NCBI GenBank assembly: GCA_021234155.1
Contig: JAJEKV010000146.1
Location: 1,178,001 to 1,242,000, forward strand
Direction of reading: 5' to 3'
DNA from: Isoetes taiwanensis
Lineage: Eukaryota > Streptophyta > Lycopodiopsida > Isoetales > Isoetaceae
DNA: 64,000 bases
The notes under the pieces are model-generated. The model had not been told where the DNA came from. It did no database searches and saw nothing but the letters and a program-made list of their open reading frames with translations. The number at the start of each line of letters is the position of its first letter. Position 1 is the first letter of the stretch. Below are positions 11,715 through 24,035 of this stretch, one piece after another. A program made the translations under genes and the position numbers.

Positions 11715-12576
11715 ATGGCCCAGAAAACCAGAGATACTAAGGCAAAAACTGTCAAACCTGCTACACCAGAAGGGGTTACCCAGGAAACTGAGGCTCTGAA
11801 AGGATCTTCCTCCAAGGGTGGATCGCATACTGCAATAGATAAGGCTAAAGCTAAAACGCCTGCTCCAGTCTCAACTTCCGGAAGCTCTGATAACTCCTCT
11901 GATGAAGAGGAACCGGCTGCAGGGGTGGCATCAAATGGGCTGCAGATGGGTCAATCTTTTCCTTTTCCTCCAACGATTGCACAGCCAGGTATGTTAGTGC
12001 CATTAGATATGGTCTTACAGATTTTGAACCAGAATCATCTGAGGTATGATGAAATTGATGGAGAATATGATGAATAAAATGTTGGCAGCATTTGAAAGTA
12101 GGATTTCTGAGCTTCAAACTCGTCTGTTCTCTGAAAATTCCAAATCTGAAAATGGGCAGAATTTAGAAAGTGCAGTGCAGCTAGAGGATAAGATAGCAGC
12201 AGTGATAGAGAATCAGGAAAGGAAAAACAATCTGAGAATTGTGGGATTAGATGAAGTAGATGACGAAGACACATATATTGTGGTGGAGAATTTCTTGCAA
12301 GACAACCTTAAAATTCAGCCAAACATATCTGATGCTTATCGGGTTGGAAGGAAAGGCGAGAAAACTAGGCACATCATTGTAAAATTTGCCAACAAAGGGG
12401 ACTGGATGCGAGTTCTGAGACGGAGTAAAATGTTAAAGAATAAAAAAGTTTGGATTAATGAACATTTGACAAAGGAGCAGCTTGAGGACAAGAAAAAAGA
12501 GATACAAAAAGATAAAGATGCCCGAGCAAATGGTCAAAAAACATACTGGAAGAATGGTAAAGTAGTAGTTATGTAG
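11715..12576 (+). pseudogene. LINE ORF1 protein (RNA-binding chaperone), frameshifted
   Basis: Two overlapping frames (11715-12077 and 12046-12576) make one protein with a shift near 12040-12060. The N-terminus is Lys/Ser/Thr rich and disordered. The middle (MENMMNKMLAAFESRISELQ) is a likely coiled coil for trimerisation. The rest is an RRM-like domain (ERKNNLRIVGLDEVD, AYRVGRKGEKTRHIIVKF) and a C-terminal domain (KVWINEHLTKEQLEDKKKE). This is the organisation of L1-type ORF1p ('transposase 22') that coats LINE RNA. In plants most LINEs carry a zinc-knuckle gag instead, so this ORF1 is of the type best known from animals. Confidence 0.7.
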
Positions 12577-15500
12577 GAACTGGAGGCCGTCAGGTGGGCT
12601 GTATGGAATATTAATAAACTCAATATAGAAAAAGCTGTGGTTATGGAGCCTATACTAGATCAGCTAGATGCAATTTTCTTTGTAGAAACACATGAGCATG
12701 ATGAATGCTCACTGCCAGAAATAAATAGTTTCTTCTTACTTACCTCTGTATGGAATCCCAGATTCAAAAAAGGAAATAAAGGTAATGGCGGGATTGCCTG
12801 TTATGTTAGAAACAGGCATGCGAATCAGCTGAAAAAAATAAAAAAGGAGTCATAATCAATACATCTGGTTTGAAGTGCTAGGTACTGGTGAAAACAGATT
12901 ATTTCTTGATGTCTGCTATTTTGCACCCCTTGACAAGAAAGCTTACAAAAGAATGGATCTAGATTCTAGTGATCCCCTGTTTCATCTTGAGCAAGATATA
13001 ATTAGATATCAGTCGGTAGGGGAAGTGATGCTTATGGGCGACTTCAACGGAAGGACAAATAGTTTGCAAGCACGCATACTTAAAGAAGAAGGCGAAGCCC
13101 TGTGGTTTGAGGAGGCGAGTAAAGAAGAACCGCATACGCTTGGTTGGGCGAGAATATCTAAAGACGAAGGGGCTGTTACTTCTTTGGGTAGACCCCTCTT
13201 AGCGGTATGTTCTAGTTTTGATTTACGAATAGAATAGAATAGAATAGAATAGAATAGAATAGAAATTAATGTCCCTTGTGCCCTCATGCCCCTGGACTTA
13301 TATAGCATGGGCGAGCTCCCTGAAAGGGCATAAGTAATGACATAAGTAAATTCCTAGGCACTGATATTTGCACTTGTAAAGGGAGAAGTGTTGTTGACTA
13401 TTTAATATGTAATGAGGACAGTGTGCATAGAATTAAGGAATTAAAAATCTTGGATGCACAAGCAGAATCAGACCATCATCCGTTACTCGTCTCTCTTGAG
13501 ATCACATCTTCACGTACTCAAGAGAGGAAAAGATTGACAACCATGGTCATGGACTATAGAAAAGCGGATATATTTTTCAGAGTTGCTTGAGCAGCATACA
13601 GGTGCCGACACAGAATACAGGAGCACAGATGAGTGCATTGATGACAGATGCATTATTAAAGGCTTCTAAGGAGTGTTTTCAGCATAATAGAGCATGCAAA
13701 GGATTACCGTGTAATTCTTGGTATGATGTAGATTGCAAAGCCGCACGTCAGAGATATCTAGATGCATCAGAGGAAGATAAAATCTGGCAACATAAGCGTT
13801 ATAGGCAATTGGTCAGGAAGAAAAAGCGTGCATATCTTAGCCTTAGGTAGACCATGCTTTGCAATGAATGGGTACAAGACCCACGAAAATTCTGGCATAA
13901 GTTAAAAAGGAAAGCACAACCATGCAAAGACTTGCGAGGTGATCTTCTCCTTGAGCATATAGCAGCATTGTATTTTAAAAAAGAGCTTGTAAATGAAACC
14001 CATTTATCACAGGCACAGGTTGAAAACTTTTTTACAGAGGAGGATATAAGCAATGGAATATGGCACTTAGCAAATGGAAAAGCTGCTGATAACTGTGGTC
14101 TAGTGGCCGAAATGCTCAAACGGGCAGGGGAAAAATGGGTGCCTTATATTACAAAGATGTTCAATAAGATACTGGTGGAGAGATTCCCACAAACTTGGCA
14201 ATCTAATAAGGCTGTTCCAGTTCATAAAGGTGGTGATAAAGAGGTAGTGAGCAATTATAGGACTATTATGGTGAGTAATTTATGAGCTAAGATCTTTGCG
14301 AACATAGTTGAATCTAAATTGAGTACGTGGGCTGAGGTAAATGGAGTCAGAGCACATGGACAAGCTGGATTTAGACCTAAACATTCTACCATAGACCAGC
14401 TGGTTACATTGAGAGTAATTGTGGAGAGCGTCAAAGGTAAAAAGAAGCCTGTTTTTATTGCATTTATTGATTTTAAAACCGCTTTTGATACTGTGCCAAG
14501 AGGGAAGTTATGGGATAGATTGGAAGCATTGAATGTTCCAGTTACCATCAGACATGCTGTTAAAGTTTTGTATGAGTAAGTGCTATTAGAGCTTTCGTAT
14601 CCCTAGTCAGAATGTGCCAGTGGAAGAATAGCAAGCAATATTGGCGTGAAACAGGGCTGCCCATTGTCCCCCACTCTATTTGGAATTTTTATTGATGAAT
14701 TGGAAGATTGGATCGTTTTTCATGGTGGTGTTGGATCCCCGTTGTTGGCGTATGTCATTGCCATCCTTTTATATGCAGATGATGTGGCTTTGTTTGCGCG
14801 AACAAAGCTGGATTTGGAAAGGCATCTTGAGGCCTTATCAACCTTTTGCTCAAAGACAGGTATGATGGTGAACACCACGAAGACGAATTCGAAGGTTATG
14901 ATTATTGGCACAAGGAGCAAACATGATTTTACTTACAGAGACATGCCATTGGAAACCGTAACATCTTTTAAGTATTTGGGAATTATTTTTAGTAGCAATT
15001 ACTTATGGGATGAATGCATAGAGCAGCGATACAGTAATGCGCTTAAGGCGCTTTGTGCAATGCAAAAGCAATGTCATAAAATACATCTCTGGAATTGGGA
15101 TTTGAAGAAGCAGCTTTATAGAGCACTTGTACAAACAGTTATACTATATGGTTGTGAAGTATGGGCTCCAAGCTTGACGGCCAAGCTATGGAAAAAGGTA
15201 GAGAATTTGCAAAAGAAATTTTTGCGCACTGAGCTAGGGGTGAAAATGCAAACGCCATATGCGATGATGCTTGCAGAAGTGGGAATGCTGCCTCTTGAGG
15301 GAGAAGCAATGACTCAGACTGCCTCTTACTTGCTCAAGGTCAATGCATTAAGTGAAGATCGCCTTCCCAGTATAGCTAAAAGAGCATCCACGGATAAAGG
15401 TTCGTACCATGATGTAATTTGTTGGTTGCAGAAATGGAATATCAGTGTAGGTGAGTTAGTGGGCAAGAGAGATAGAATACGAGATCTAGTTTGTCATAAG

Positions 15501-15930
15501 TTTCAAATTAAAACCTGGAGTGCGGTCCAAGAGGTAAAGATGTCTTTCTACCAGCAATCTATTAACCCGTCTTTACAGGTAGTAAAATACTTGTCAGAGA
15601 ATATACCTATCTCAAATAGGCATTTGCTTGCTCGTATGCGTTTGAGCTCACACTATTTGAAAATTGAGACTGGAAGATGGCAGTGGATAGAAAGGGTTGA
15701 CCGTATATGTGAATTGTGTCCTGATGGTATGATTGAAGATGAAGCGCACACCCTGTTATACTGTTAAGTGTTATGAAGACATTAGACTCCAATACTCTAT
15801 GCAAGAAAGTTCATTAGTTGAGCTCTTAGGACTCTCAACAAAATACTTGTGTTCTTATATAGATGAGGTGCTACAAAAAAGATGTATTTGCTTGAAAAAA
15901 GAAGTAAAAAATATGGAGAGTGAGGAGTAG
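12577..15930 (+). pseudogene. LINE ORF2: AP endonuclease and reverse transcriptase, degenerate
   Basis: The frames are broken but in order. Endonuclease: VRWAVWNINKLN and FVETHEH at 12585-12700, MGDFNGRTNSL near 13035, GRSVVDYL and SDHHPLLVSLEI at 13380-13505. Reverse transcriptase: AVPVHKGGDKEVVSNYR near 14215, AGFRPKHSTIDQL near 14365, FIDFKTAFDTVPRGKLW near 14465, KQGCPLSPTLFGIFIDELED at 14649, YADDVALFARTKLDLERHLE near 14770, then thumb and connection sequence to a stop at 15767 with further homologous reading to about 15930. The uninterrupted 373-codon piece 14646-15767 is the best preserved. A TGA at about 14283, other shifts and the microsatellite at 13230 disable it. The style (QGCPLSPTLFGIFIDEL) is that of non-L1 LINEs. 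Confidence 0.8.
13225..13263. repeat. (GAATA)n microsatellite inside the LINE endonuclease
   Basis: GAATAGAATAGAATAGAAT repeated; it interrupts the endonuclease reading frame. Confidence 0.95.
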
Positions 15931-15980
15931 GAGGTTTATGATAATGGTGATACATTGTGTTTTGTACTTTCTCATTCTAT

Positions 15981-15995
15981 AGACCTGATAGGTCT
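15981..15995 (+). promoter_or_regulatory. LINE 3' stem-loop (putative RT recognition hairpin)
   Basis: AGACCTGATAGGTCT folds into a 6 bp stem. The sister tail at 11537-11550 reads AGACCTGGCGGTCT with the same AGACC/GGTCT stem and a changed loop. Both are followed by GACGTAATAA. In LINEs with 'stringent' 3' recognition such hairpins bind the reverse transcriptase. Confidence 0.6.
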
Positions 15996-16027
15996 CTAAA
16001 GGACGTAATAAAACATTTCATTTCATT

Positions 16028-16178
<151 letters not shown>

Positions 16179-16239
16179 ACAAAAAACATAGTTAATGAAT
16201 TTCAAATAGTCTGTGACCTTCAAGCATTTGGATGGATTC

Positions 16240-17080
16240 TATTACGTTGGCAAATGCTTTTTTCCAAAATCTTCGTTGGAAGAAAAATGTTAATTATGAA
16301 AGGCATTGAAATCTTTGGAATCATATCATTGGCTTTGCCAAAAACTGACCGCCTAGAAAAAGGAAATGTTTATGTGCGGCAAAGCATTGCAGCCAGCCCC
16401 TTAAGCTTTCACGACCGAAAATCTCTCACCTGGTAGCAGATCTAGTAAGGTGACAGTCATTCAGCGATGGCCAAGCTTAGCAGAGAACAGAAAAGTATTT
16501 ATGTACCTTTGCATTTCTCCATAACTAGCTTTGACAACTGTTTTTCACATAGGTGAATATGTTACCTTCGAAGTTTCTTACGCCATTGCCAAGCACCAAG
16601 AATGCAGGCGCACTGGTCTGATAGAGCTATGTATAGCTGGTTGGCCTCACATTAATCACAACCAATGCATACTCTTACAGATCTTTCAAGAATTTAGGCG
16701 GTCAATCATTCTGAAAAAGGTTCCGCTTTAATTTTTTTTCTGCCCCAAATTTATTATTGGCATGAAATAGCCAATCAATGATCATGGAAGATATCTAACA
16801 AGTACATTTTAAAGTAGTTTGGCTTATGACAAAAGGTTTTTTTCATTATCTCTTCTCGTTTAATGATAAAGCCAAAGAAATCCTTTCCTTGACTTGTTTC
16901 TCTGTCCATTGGTAATATTGATGTACACTTGTACCATGCTAAAATGAAAGATGGACCAGCTTACTAGTCATGATATCTTATTAGATTGTATTATCAAGGG
17001 GAACTAGGCTGTTCATATTGCTTTGCATCTTGCCAAGTTGTCGCTTGTGCATATCAATAGTTCGTGTTTCTTCCAGATCG
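16240..17080. other. Spacer, no firm gene
   Basis: The ORF 16531-16731 begins near an acceptor-like site (CACATAG) but matches nothing I know. It could hold a decayed upstream exon of the RabGAP remnant that follows. Confidence 0.35.
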
Positions 17081-17084
17081 GAAT

Positions 17085-17425
17085 TTATACACAACAGAAA
17101 AGTCTCACATCATTGGATCTGATGTAGGTGACAATGGCTCCACAAAAAGAGTCATCTTCTCAAGAAATACCAATCCATGGGTAGGATGAAAATTATGAGG
17201 GTTCTTCTCAAATATATAGATAGAATCATACACGTGATGCTGCACATGAGTTTTCTTTCCAAGTTTTGGAGAAGTTTTTTATGGTTACAAAGTTTGCGCG
17301 TAATACCACAGCCCAGTTGATTGGTAGTTTAGAAAATTTAGGTGCCGAACAAGGCCGTAGACATCATACTGAACTTGAACGTCTCTCCTCTTTCTGGCAG
17401 GTTGAACCAAGTGAGGATGTTGTGT
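17085..17425 (+). pseudogene. RabGAP/TBC protein remnant, pre-TBC linker exons
   Basis: The plus strand reads VGDNGSTKRVIFSRNTNPWV at about 17125-17185, then FSFQVLEKFFMVTKFARNTT and AEQGRRHHTELERLSSFWQV at 17240-17405. The segment 'LEKFS.VTKFARDTT..L' is typical of the linker before the TBC domain in plant TBC1D15/GYP7-like RabGAPs, which speed GTP hydrolysis by Rab GTPases in vesicle traffic. A matching TBC-domain exon lies on the same strand at 28056-28320, which supports one gene broken up by insertions. I identify this exon from memory of the family and with less certainty than the downstream one. Confidence 0.5.
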
Positions 17426-17637
17426 CAGAGTTGCAGCCACACACCTCTTATAAAATATCAGATGTACATTCTTTATTCTTACATGCCTCATGGAGAAATA
17501 TTGAACTAACCAAAACAGAAATAATAACCTGTTCAACCTACTTTACATATCATCTATCATAAAGGAGCAGCCTGCCATGCTAGCTAAGACTCCAGAGCTT
17601 TGCATGGTTCGAGCCTAGCTTTGCAAACATATATATG

Positions 17638-20600
17638 TATGATTTATCTGCGTTTCAAGATTAGCAGATAAATCCGCTTCTTGAGGCTAGTTGAGAGGGT
17701 TCCCATTAGAGTATTTATAACCTTTTTGCATCTCTATTATTTTCATCAGCCGTCTTTGAGCCTCTCCTTTTGTGGTCGCTTGTTAATTTTCTCTTCCGTC
17801 TGTGCGATCCTCCCCCTTTGTGGTCGATTTGTGGATTCTCAATTTCCTCTTTCTCTAGGTGCAATCCCGTTTACCACTGGCTTCGCACCATTTGCGTGTT
17901 CAATTTTGTGTATGAGTTGCTCGTTCAAGCCGTTGTGATCGTGCAAGATAATTTCAACGAGTTTATGAGAGCCTTGTTTATTCGTTTGTCTAGTCCTTGT
18001 GACGATTTTAAAGCAGCTTGAATCGACAATTAAGTACTTGTGTTGGATTTGTTATGGCTAGCCTTTGGAGTGCGTTGTTGCACATAAACTGCCAAGCTAG
18101 GGTTTGGGGCTGAGCTGCAGATTGTTGAGGCTGGATTCTGAGCGGAGTCTTTTGCAGAGACGAGCTCTCTTTGAAATTTTTGTGGCATCAAGCACTTGCC
18201 GACCAGGATGCCATAGAGATACGAGATGTTATTTATGGTTTATTTCTCACGTTTTTATTTTTAGGACAAGGATGCTTTCTCTGTCATTTGTTGCTTTGGC
18301 AGGAACAGGTTCGTCAGTCTCAGACATGGCCAGGACTTCCTACGTCATATCCTTAGTTGCCATAGCTTTGCTCCTTAGTTGCCATAGCCTTGCTCGGAGA
18401 AGGATTGCAGTTGCGAGTTGAGCTCTAGAAGCTTCTTGGTCTTGTGTTAACCTTTTTTACTGAAATGACAGACAGAACAAAAGGTATGTCAGAATTATTA
18501 GAGCTTGTTATTTTCTAGTTGCGCATCAGCCTGTTGGTCATGCTTTTCTGGTTGCTAATTAGTGTAGAGAAATTTACTGAGGCTAGCTTCGATCTAGAAT
18601 GCATTTGTTCAGAGCTTGGAGTATGATATTGTGCTCGTACTAAGGCTATTGCAGTGTCTGAAGATAAGTTGACCTAGAAGATTGTAAAATCATGGATAAT
18701 ACTGGCTACGGACGAGTCTGGAGATGGCTAACTTCATTTAGTATTGGTGTTTTTTGAGCTTGGAGCATGCATCTCTGTGCCTTCAGTAAAGTTAGATCAT
18801 GTGATCTCGGTAAGCCTATAAGTTGCCTCATATCATTTTTATTTGAGTTTAGTTGATCTCTGGAGTCTTGTCATGATGGCCTATCAGAAGTTTTGAGATA
18901 GTTGGCGATTGTTTTGGCAATCTTGTTATGTTGGTTCACGAATTTTTTGTAGTAGTCATTTGGATCTGTTTGCTCTCATGCCATTGCCTGCCTTAATCCT
19001 CTTTTGCCTCCGTTTCTTCCCTCTTTGATTCTTGTAGTAGTCCACATTCTGTAGTCTGACATTTCTTGTCTCTTCTTTGAAGTTAACGTCTCTCATATTC
19101 TTGGTTACTCTTCTCTTGCCTATCCTTAGTTACTCTTCTCCTTGCCTTTCCGTTGGTCTATCATAGTGTTTGGATGCCCGATCATAGGTTTTGGTTGCCA
19201 CTTTGCTGTTAGCATAGGTTTTGGTTGCCACTTTGCTGTTAGCCTGTTTTCAGTTATGTTGAGATAGGGTAGATGTGATGATAGGTGAACATATCTTGAC
19301 GTGACTTCTTGGCTGGATTGTTGTGCCCTCATGCTCTCATGCGTGTCAGAATATCAAGCTTTGTCTTGTCATCTATTCCTTTAGAAACCCTATGATTTTT
19401 ACATATCCATGGCCGACCAATGTTACAGTCCCCATGGCAGTTTATAATGTGTTATGAACAGACCTTTTTTTTTTTTTTGCACTTGAACAGATGGATACAT
19501 GCATGCGGCATTGATTGTATAATGTGTGCTTACCTTCTCGTCTTTGTTGATGATGGCCAGGTAGATAACGGATGGGTACATGTATGCAATATTGATTTTG
19601 TAATGTGTGCTTACCTATGCTGACCATTTAGATAACTCTTGAAGTGGTTGTACAAGTTTATGCCACACCACTTTGATTTTGTTGGACAGCCTTGTCTAAG
19701 TCTGTAGTGTCTTGTATTATCGTAGTGCATTAGGTTGACAGGTAGTAGTATTTCTTTGCTTTTTACTTTGATTGTCCAGATGTCATGAAGTTTTAGCCTT
19801 TTACAAGAGTGGGAGTTAGAAGTGTGCATTCTGGATATAGTTCTGAGCAGCAAGTAGGAAGACATTTGAATTATGTTAAGAGTGTGTGGTTTACATCTCA
19901 TGAGTGAGAGTGTTCAGTAGGTATTATGGCATAGTTCTGCTTGGAGTGTGCGGTTCACATCTCATGAGTGTTCAATAGGTATTAGTGGTTCTTTTAAGCA
20001 ATTTTGTCCTCTCTTGTTCATGTTGTGGAGAGTCTAGTTACGGTCCTGAGCAGCGTGCATTCATATTGAGTATGTCATTTTTGAGCATGTTTTCTGCATC
20101 TTGTGAGTGCTTATTAGTAGCTACATTGGTACAATTTCCCCTTAGCATGTGGTTCCCTTAAGCCTGATGGTACAATCTTCTCTTAGCATATCGATATTTA
20201 AGCCATTGTGGATTTTTAAGTAGCAAGACACTTTTAAGTTGTTGGGCTCTTTGGTTCAATTCTGTCCTTGCCATATCTTTATTTTCCCTATTGAGTATGT
20301 TGTTGTCTGCATCTTATAAGTGTTTATTAGTAGCCAAATGGTACAATTTTCATTTAGCATGTGGTTCCCTTAAGCATGATTGTACATTCTTCACTTAGCA
20401 TATGGATATTTAAGCCGTTTTGGATTTTTAAGTAACAAGACACTTAAGTCATTGGACTCTTTGTTCCTCTTGGGTGCCTTAGACTCTTTGTTCCTCTTGG
20501 GTGCCTTAGGTTTGTTTGGTATTTGTTAAAGCCAGTCATCGTTGAGTTCTGTCCTCTTATCGTTGAGTGTCTAGCTATAGCTCACCTTTGTAGAAATCAT

Positions 20601-21756
20601 ATGTAATTCTTCTAGACTATTTGTGTTGTGTTGATGCCCGAAGGGGTGGGATTGTTGTTCTTTTCAACTTTATGCTCATCTTTCTTGACTCATTAGATGT
20701 TATGAGTTGTTGACACATGGTAACACCTGCCATACTGTCCTCAGAAACCCAAGTTAATGGTGTCTGCTCATAAACCATGTCGAATATTGAAGGGCATGGA
20801 GTTTGAATCTTCCTTTTGTTCTCCTTTTTCTTCAGTTGTTTTGACAAGACTCTTTGGGGCTTAATTTCAAGGTTCCTGGGGTTGAAATGCCTTCTAGGTT
20901 TATGCGTCTTATGCAGGTTGTTTTGTGGTTTCTTAAGATATGGCACAGTTGTACCTTTTGCTTTTGCGTTACTTGTTAAATATGGGATATTGGAGTTTTG
21001 TAGGGGTTTTTTTTTTCTTCTTCTATTTGTCCTTGCACATTAGATACGTTTCTCTTTCCTTTCTTCTAGTATTATTGGTTACGATTTTAACCTGTTGGTG
21101 GTTGTGGTATAGTGGTGCAGGAAGTTTGGTTGCCTCTTAGTTGATTGCCACTTGGAGTTAATATAATGGTCTCTATATTAGTTGGTCCTAGTCTCATATG
21201 CTTTAAGGTTTCCTTTCTCGCTGTCATTTGAGTTTTTACTACTTGTTGGTAGTCTATTTGGACTTTTATGTTCGAGTTTTATTTCTCTCATTTTCAGTTT
21301 GTAGGTTGTTGGCTTTGTTTTAGGGAGATGGGCCTTCGTTTTGAGTTCTCTGGTGTTGTACTTCTAATTTAGCTCTATATTATACACTTTAGCCCTCTTC
21401 TCATTTTGAGTCGTGGTTTTGTTTTGTTGGCCACATCGTAGTTTGGTTTGGCATTTGGCACATTATATGGGCTTTTAAGTTCTCATCTTTGCGTTGGAGG
21501 TTTGATGGTTTGGCCATTTGTAGTCTCTACTCTTTGCGCTTTGCTTGATGGAGCTGTAATTTTGACTTTCCAAGATCTGTTGATTTTTCCTTGAGTAAGT
21601 CATCTCCCTGCTCTCTGATGGACTAAAAATTCTGAGTTTTGAGGATTCGTTGGTTTTTCTTGAGTGAGTGAGCACCTTCTTTTTCTGCCTCTTTTTTCAG
21701 CATGGTGGTTGTGTTGTTGATTTGTATTGAGAGTGTGCTCAACTAGGCTCTAGAAG
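17638..21756 (+). repeat. Tandem repeat unit 1 (4.1 kb)
   Basis: It starts with a 146 bp block (17638-17783) that recurs with one mismatch at 21757-21902. It ends with a 59 bp block (21698-21756) that recurs at 22626-22684. Units 1 and 2 thus have the same start and the same end and abut exactly at 21756/21757. The interior is T-rich, without a convincing gene, and contains many small local duplications: GGTTTTGGTTGCCACTTTGC at about 19180-19245, GATAACGGATGGGTACATG-type at 19480-19620, GTGTGCGGTTCACATCTCATG at 19880-19970, and 'GTACAATTT...TTAGCATGTGGTTCCC' at 20100-20440. It may be a retroelement or a long non-coding repeat. Confidence 0.7.
17641..17695 (+). other. Hairpin with possible pseudoknot at the repeat start
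   Basis: GATTTATCTGC and GCAGATAAATC form an 11 bp stem around a 12 nt loop. The loop's CAAGA can pair with TCTTG just 3' of the stem, giving an H-type pseudoknot. The same 55 bp is unchanged at 21760-21814. A TATTTATAA box follows at about 17711. Confidence 0.5.
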
Positions 21757-22684
21757 TATGATTTATCTGCGTTTCAAGATTAGCAGATAAATCCGCTTCT
21801 TGAGGCTAGTTGAGAGGGTTCCCATTAGAGTATTTATAACCTTTTTGCATCTCTATTATTTTCATCAGCCGTCTTTGAGCCTCTTCTTTTGTGGTCGCTT
21901 GTCCCCCCCTCCCGCCCTCTCACCCGTTTAAGTTTTCTAGCCTTATTGATCTTGAGTTCTTGTATGATGTCTGGTGGTCCTCGTGCTAAGTTTTGATGTT
22001 GTGGTGACTCCCTTTTCATGTTTGGCGATCTCTTTTGGCATGCCTTTGTATTTCAAGTCTTTCATTTTATTCAAGGATTTTGTGATGGTCCTCGTGCCAG
22101 CGACATGGTGTCTCTTATGCCAAGTAATGGGGAGAGATGTCGATTTTGTGGTGGCCTTCATGTCATGGGTGTTCGCCCTCATGCCGAGATCTGCTGGTCC
22201 TCGTACCTGGGCTAGGGGCCTCGTTCCCAATGGATGTTGCACTGGTGGTTTTTGCAGGTTGCAGATTGAGGTTGATTGACACGAGTGCACTTATCCTCAC
22301 GTTCATTTGGCCTGGAGATGGAATGGACCTGTAGGTATAGCTTGCCTCATGGAGTTGGCTTGTCCTTAGAACGAGTGGATGTCTTTCTGAGGTCGATGAA
22401 CTCTTATTTTGTTGGGGTCGTTGTTTTGCGAACAATGGTGTGAAGGCTTAAAGATCTTCATTATAACTTTATAGTCCATTATTATTATACGGGTGTATCT
22501 CATGATATATGCTTATTCTTGTATATCCAAAAAGGCCGGTAGGCATGAGGAACTTTGTTGGAAGTATTCTAAAACTTGTATATTTTTTTGGAAGTAAAGA
22601 GGAGGGCTCCTATGGCTCATTCATTCAGCATGGTGGTTGTGTTGTTGATTTGTATTGAGAGTGTGCTCAACTAGGCTCTAGAAG
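21757..22684 (+). repeat. Tandem repeat unit 2 (928 bp, internally shorter)
   Basis: It has the same 146 bp start and 59 bp end as unit 1 but a different and shorter interior with a C-run and many small ORFs. It could be an internal-deletion derivative, a non-autonomous partner, or an LTR-like end. Confidence 0.65.
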
Positions 22685-22689
22685 CAAAA

Positions 22690-23276
22690 TTAGCTTCCAT
22701 GAATAATTGTTCAATAGAGAACTATGTGGAAAATGAATTTGTAGCACTTTTGCAAGATTTCTTAACTTCTATGCCCAAGAGGGCCACCTTATAAATTGAT
22801 TCATCATCATTCATTCCCCTTTACTTGGAGGGTTATGGTTCCATCTTCAAAAACTATGTTCCTGGACCCCAGTATATGACAGGAAATCATGCAACAATCT
22901 TAGCTAATCAGTTGAACTAATGTTGTTTTTGTGGTTCTATATATAATATATGGGGAGGATTGCTAAGTAATTGTAAGTAAATTGTTTGTGCTATTAAATG
23001 TTTAATTCTTTGAAAATTGCAGCCGTTTGATGGTGCTGAAATGAAGGGCAGACATCCATAATGTGGGCACACTTGAGTTTGTGGATGGTGCAATGTACTT
23101 TTCTCAGCCTGCATCTTAGCTTTTGGAGAGCTAGAATGTTCATTGATGTCACCAGTAAGACATTTTGCTTTACTAGGGAAGGCACACTAAAACATCAAAT
23201 ATTATTTTAAGTTGAGATTTGGCCCCATTTTACAACAATCTGATACAGATTTGTAGAACGATATCCCATCATTAGA
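22690..23276. other. Spacer, no recognised gene
   Basis: An open stretch at 22685-22790 (KLASMNNCSIENYVENEFVA onward) looks like a decayed coding fragment but is unassigned. Confidence 0.3.
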
Positions 23277-23344
23277 TTGGGGGCGAGCACTTCCTCCCAC
23301 ATCAAAAACGATGCCCACATCCTCCTTAAAATACCCCCTTTTGG

Positions 23345-24035
23345 AAATGGGGAATTGACGAACAAAGGATAATTTCCTGTGGAGAAGGGGATTCTAGTTC
23401 TATGTTAGGGTGTCTTGAGGGAGTAGCGGGGGATTGCAATTTGAACATGGGGATTTCTTTGTAAAAAATGAAGAATGGGGGATGAGGAAAAATGGGGTAG
23501 TCGGGGGTACTAGAGGTAATGGGGGAGTAATAAGGGGATTGCAATTTAGAACATGGGGATTTACGCTAAAAAATGAAGAGCGGGGGATGAGGAGAAATGG
23601 GGTAGTCATGGTTAGTAGGGGTAATGAGGGAGTAGCGAGGGGATTGCAATTTAGAATATGGGGATTTTCTATAGAAAATGAAGAATGGAGGATGAGGAGA
23701 AATGGGGTAGTCGGGGGTACTATGGGTAATTGAGGGAGTAATAGGGGGATTGCAATTTAGAACATGGGGATTTCTACAAAAAAATGGAGAATGGAGGATG
23801 ACGAGAAATAGGGTAGTCATGGTTAGTAGGGGTAATGAGGGAGTAATGGGGGATTGTAATTTAGAACATGGGGATGTCTATTAAAAAAATGAAGAATGGG
23901 GATAACGAGAAATGGGCTAGTCGGGGTTAATAGGGGTAGTAACGAGGGAGTAATGGGGATGGCAATTTAGAACGTGGGATGAGAAGAAATGGGGTAGTAG
24001 GTTTAGTAGGAGTAATGGTGGCATAATGGAGGGAT
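23345..24035. repeat. G-rich minisatellite array, unit about 105 bp
   Basis: About six units. Each contains GGGGGATTGCAATTTAGAACA, TGGGGATTT, AAAAAATGAAGAATGGGGGAT-type words, GAGAAATGGGGTAGTC and AGGGGTAATGAGGGAGTAAT. ORFs on both strands merely follow the repeat. Confidence 0.9.

Noticed and set aside
17638-22684. LTR retrotransposon with 146 bp direct repeats as LTRs
   Set aside because: The 59 bp end block occurs directly before the second start block, so the layout is tandem units, not LTR-internal-LTR; no gag/pol found.
23326-23820. ORFs on both strands with repeated motifs; also considered as a CRISPR-like array
   Set aside because: Units are contiguous diverging tandem repeats without unique spacers, in a plant nuclear context.
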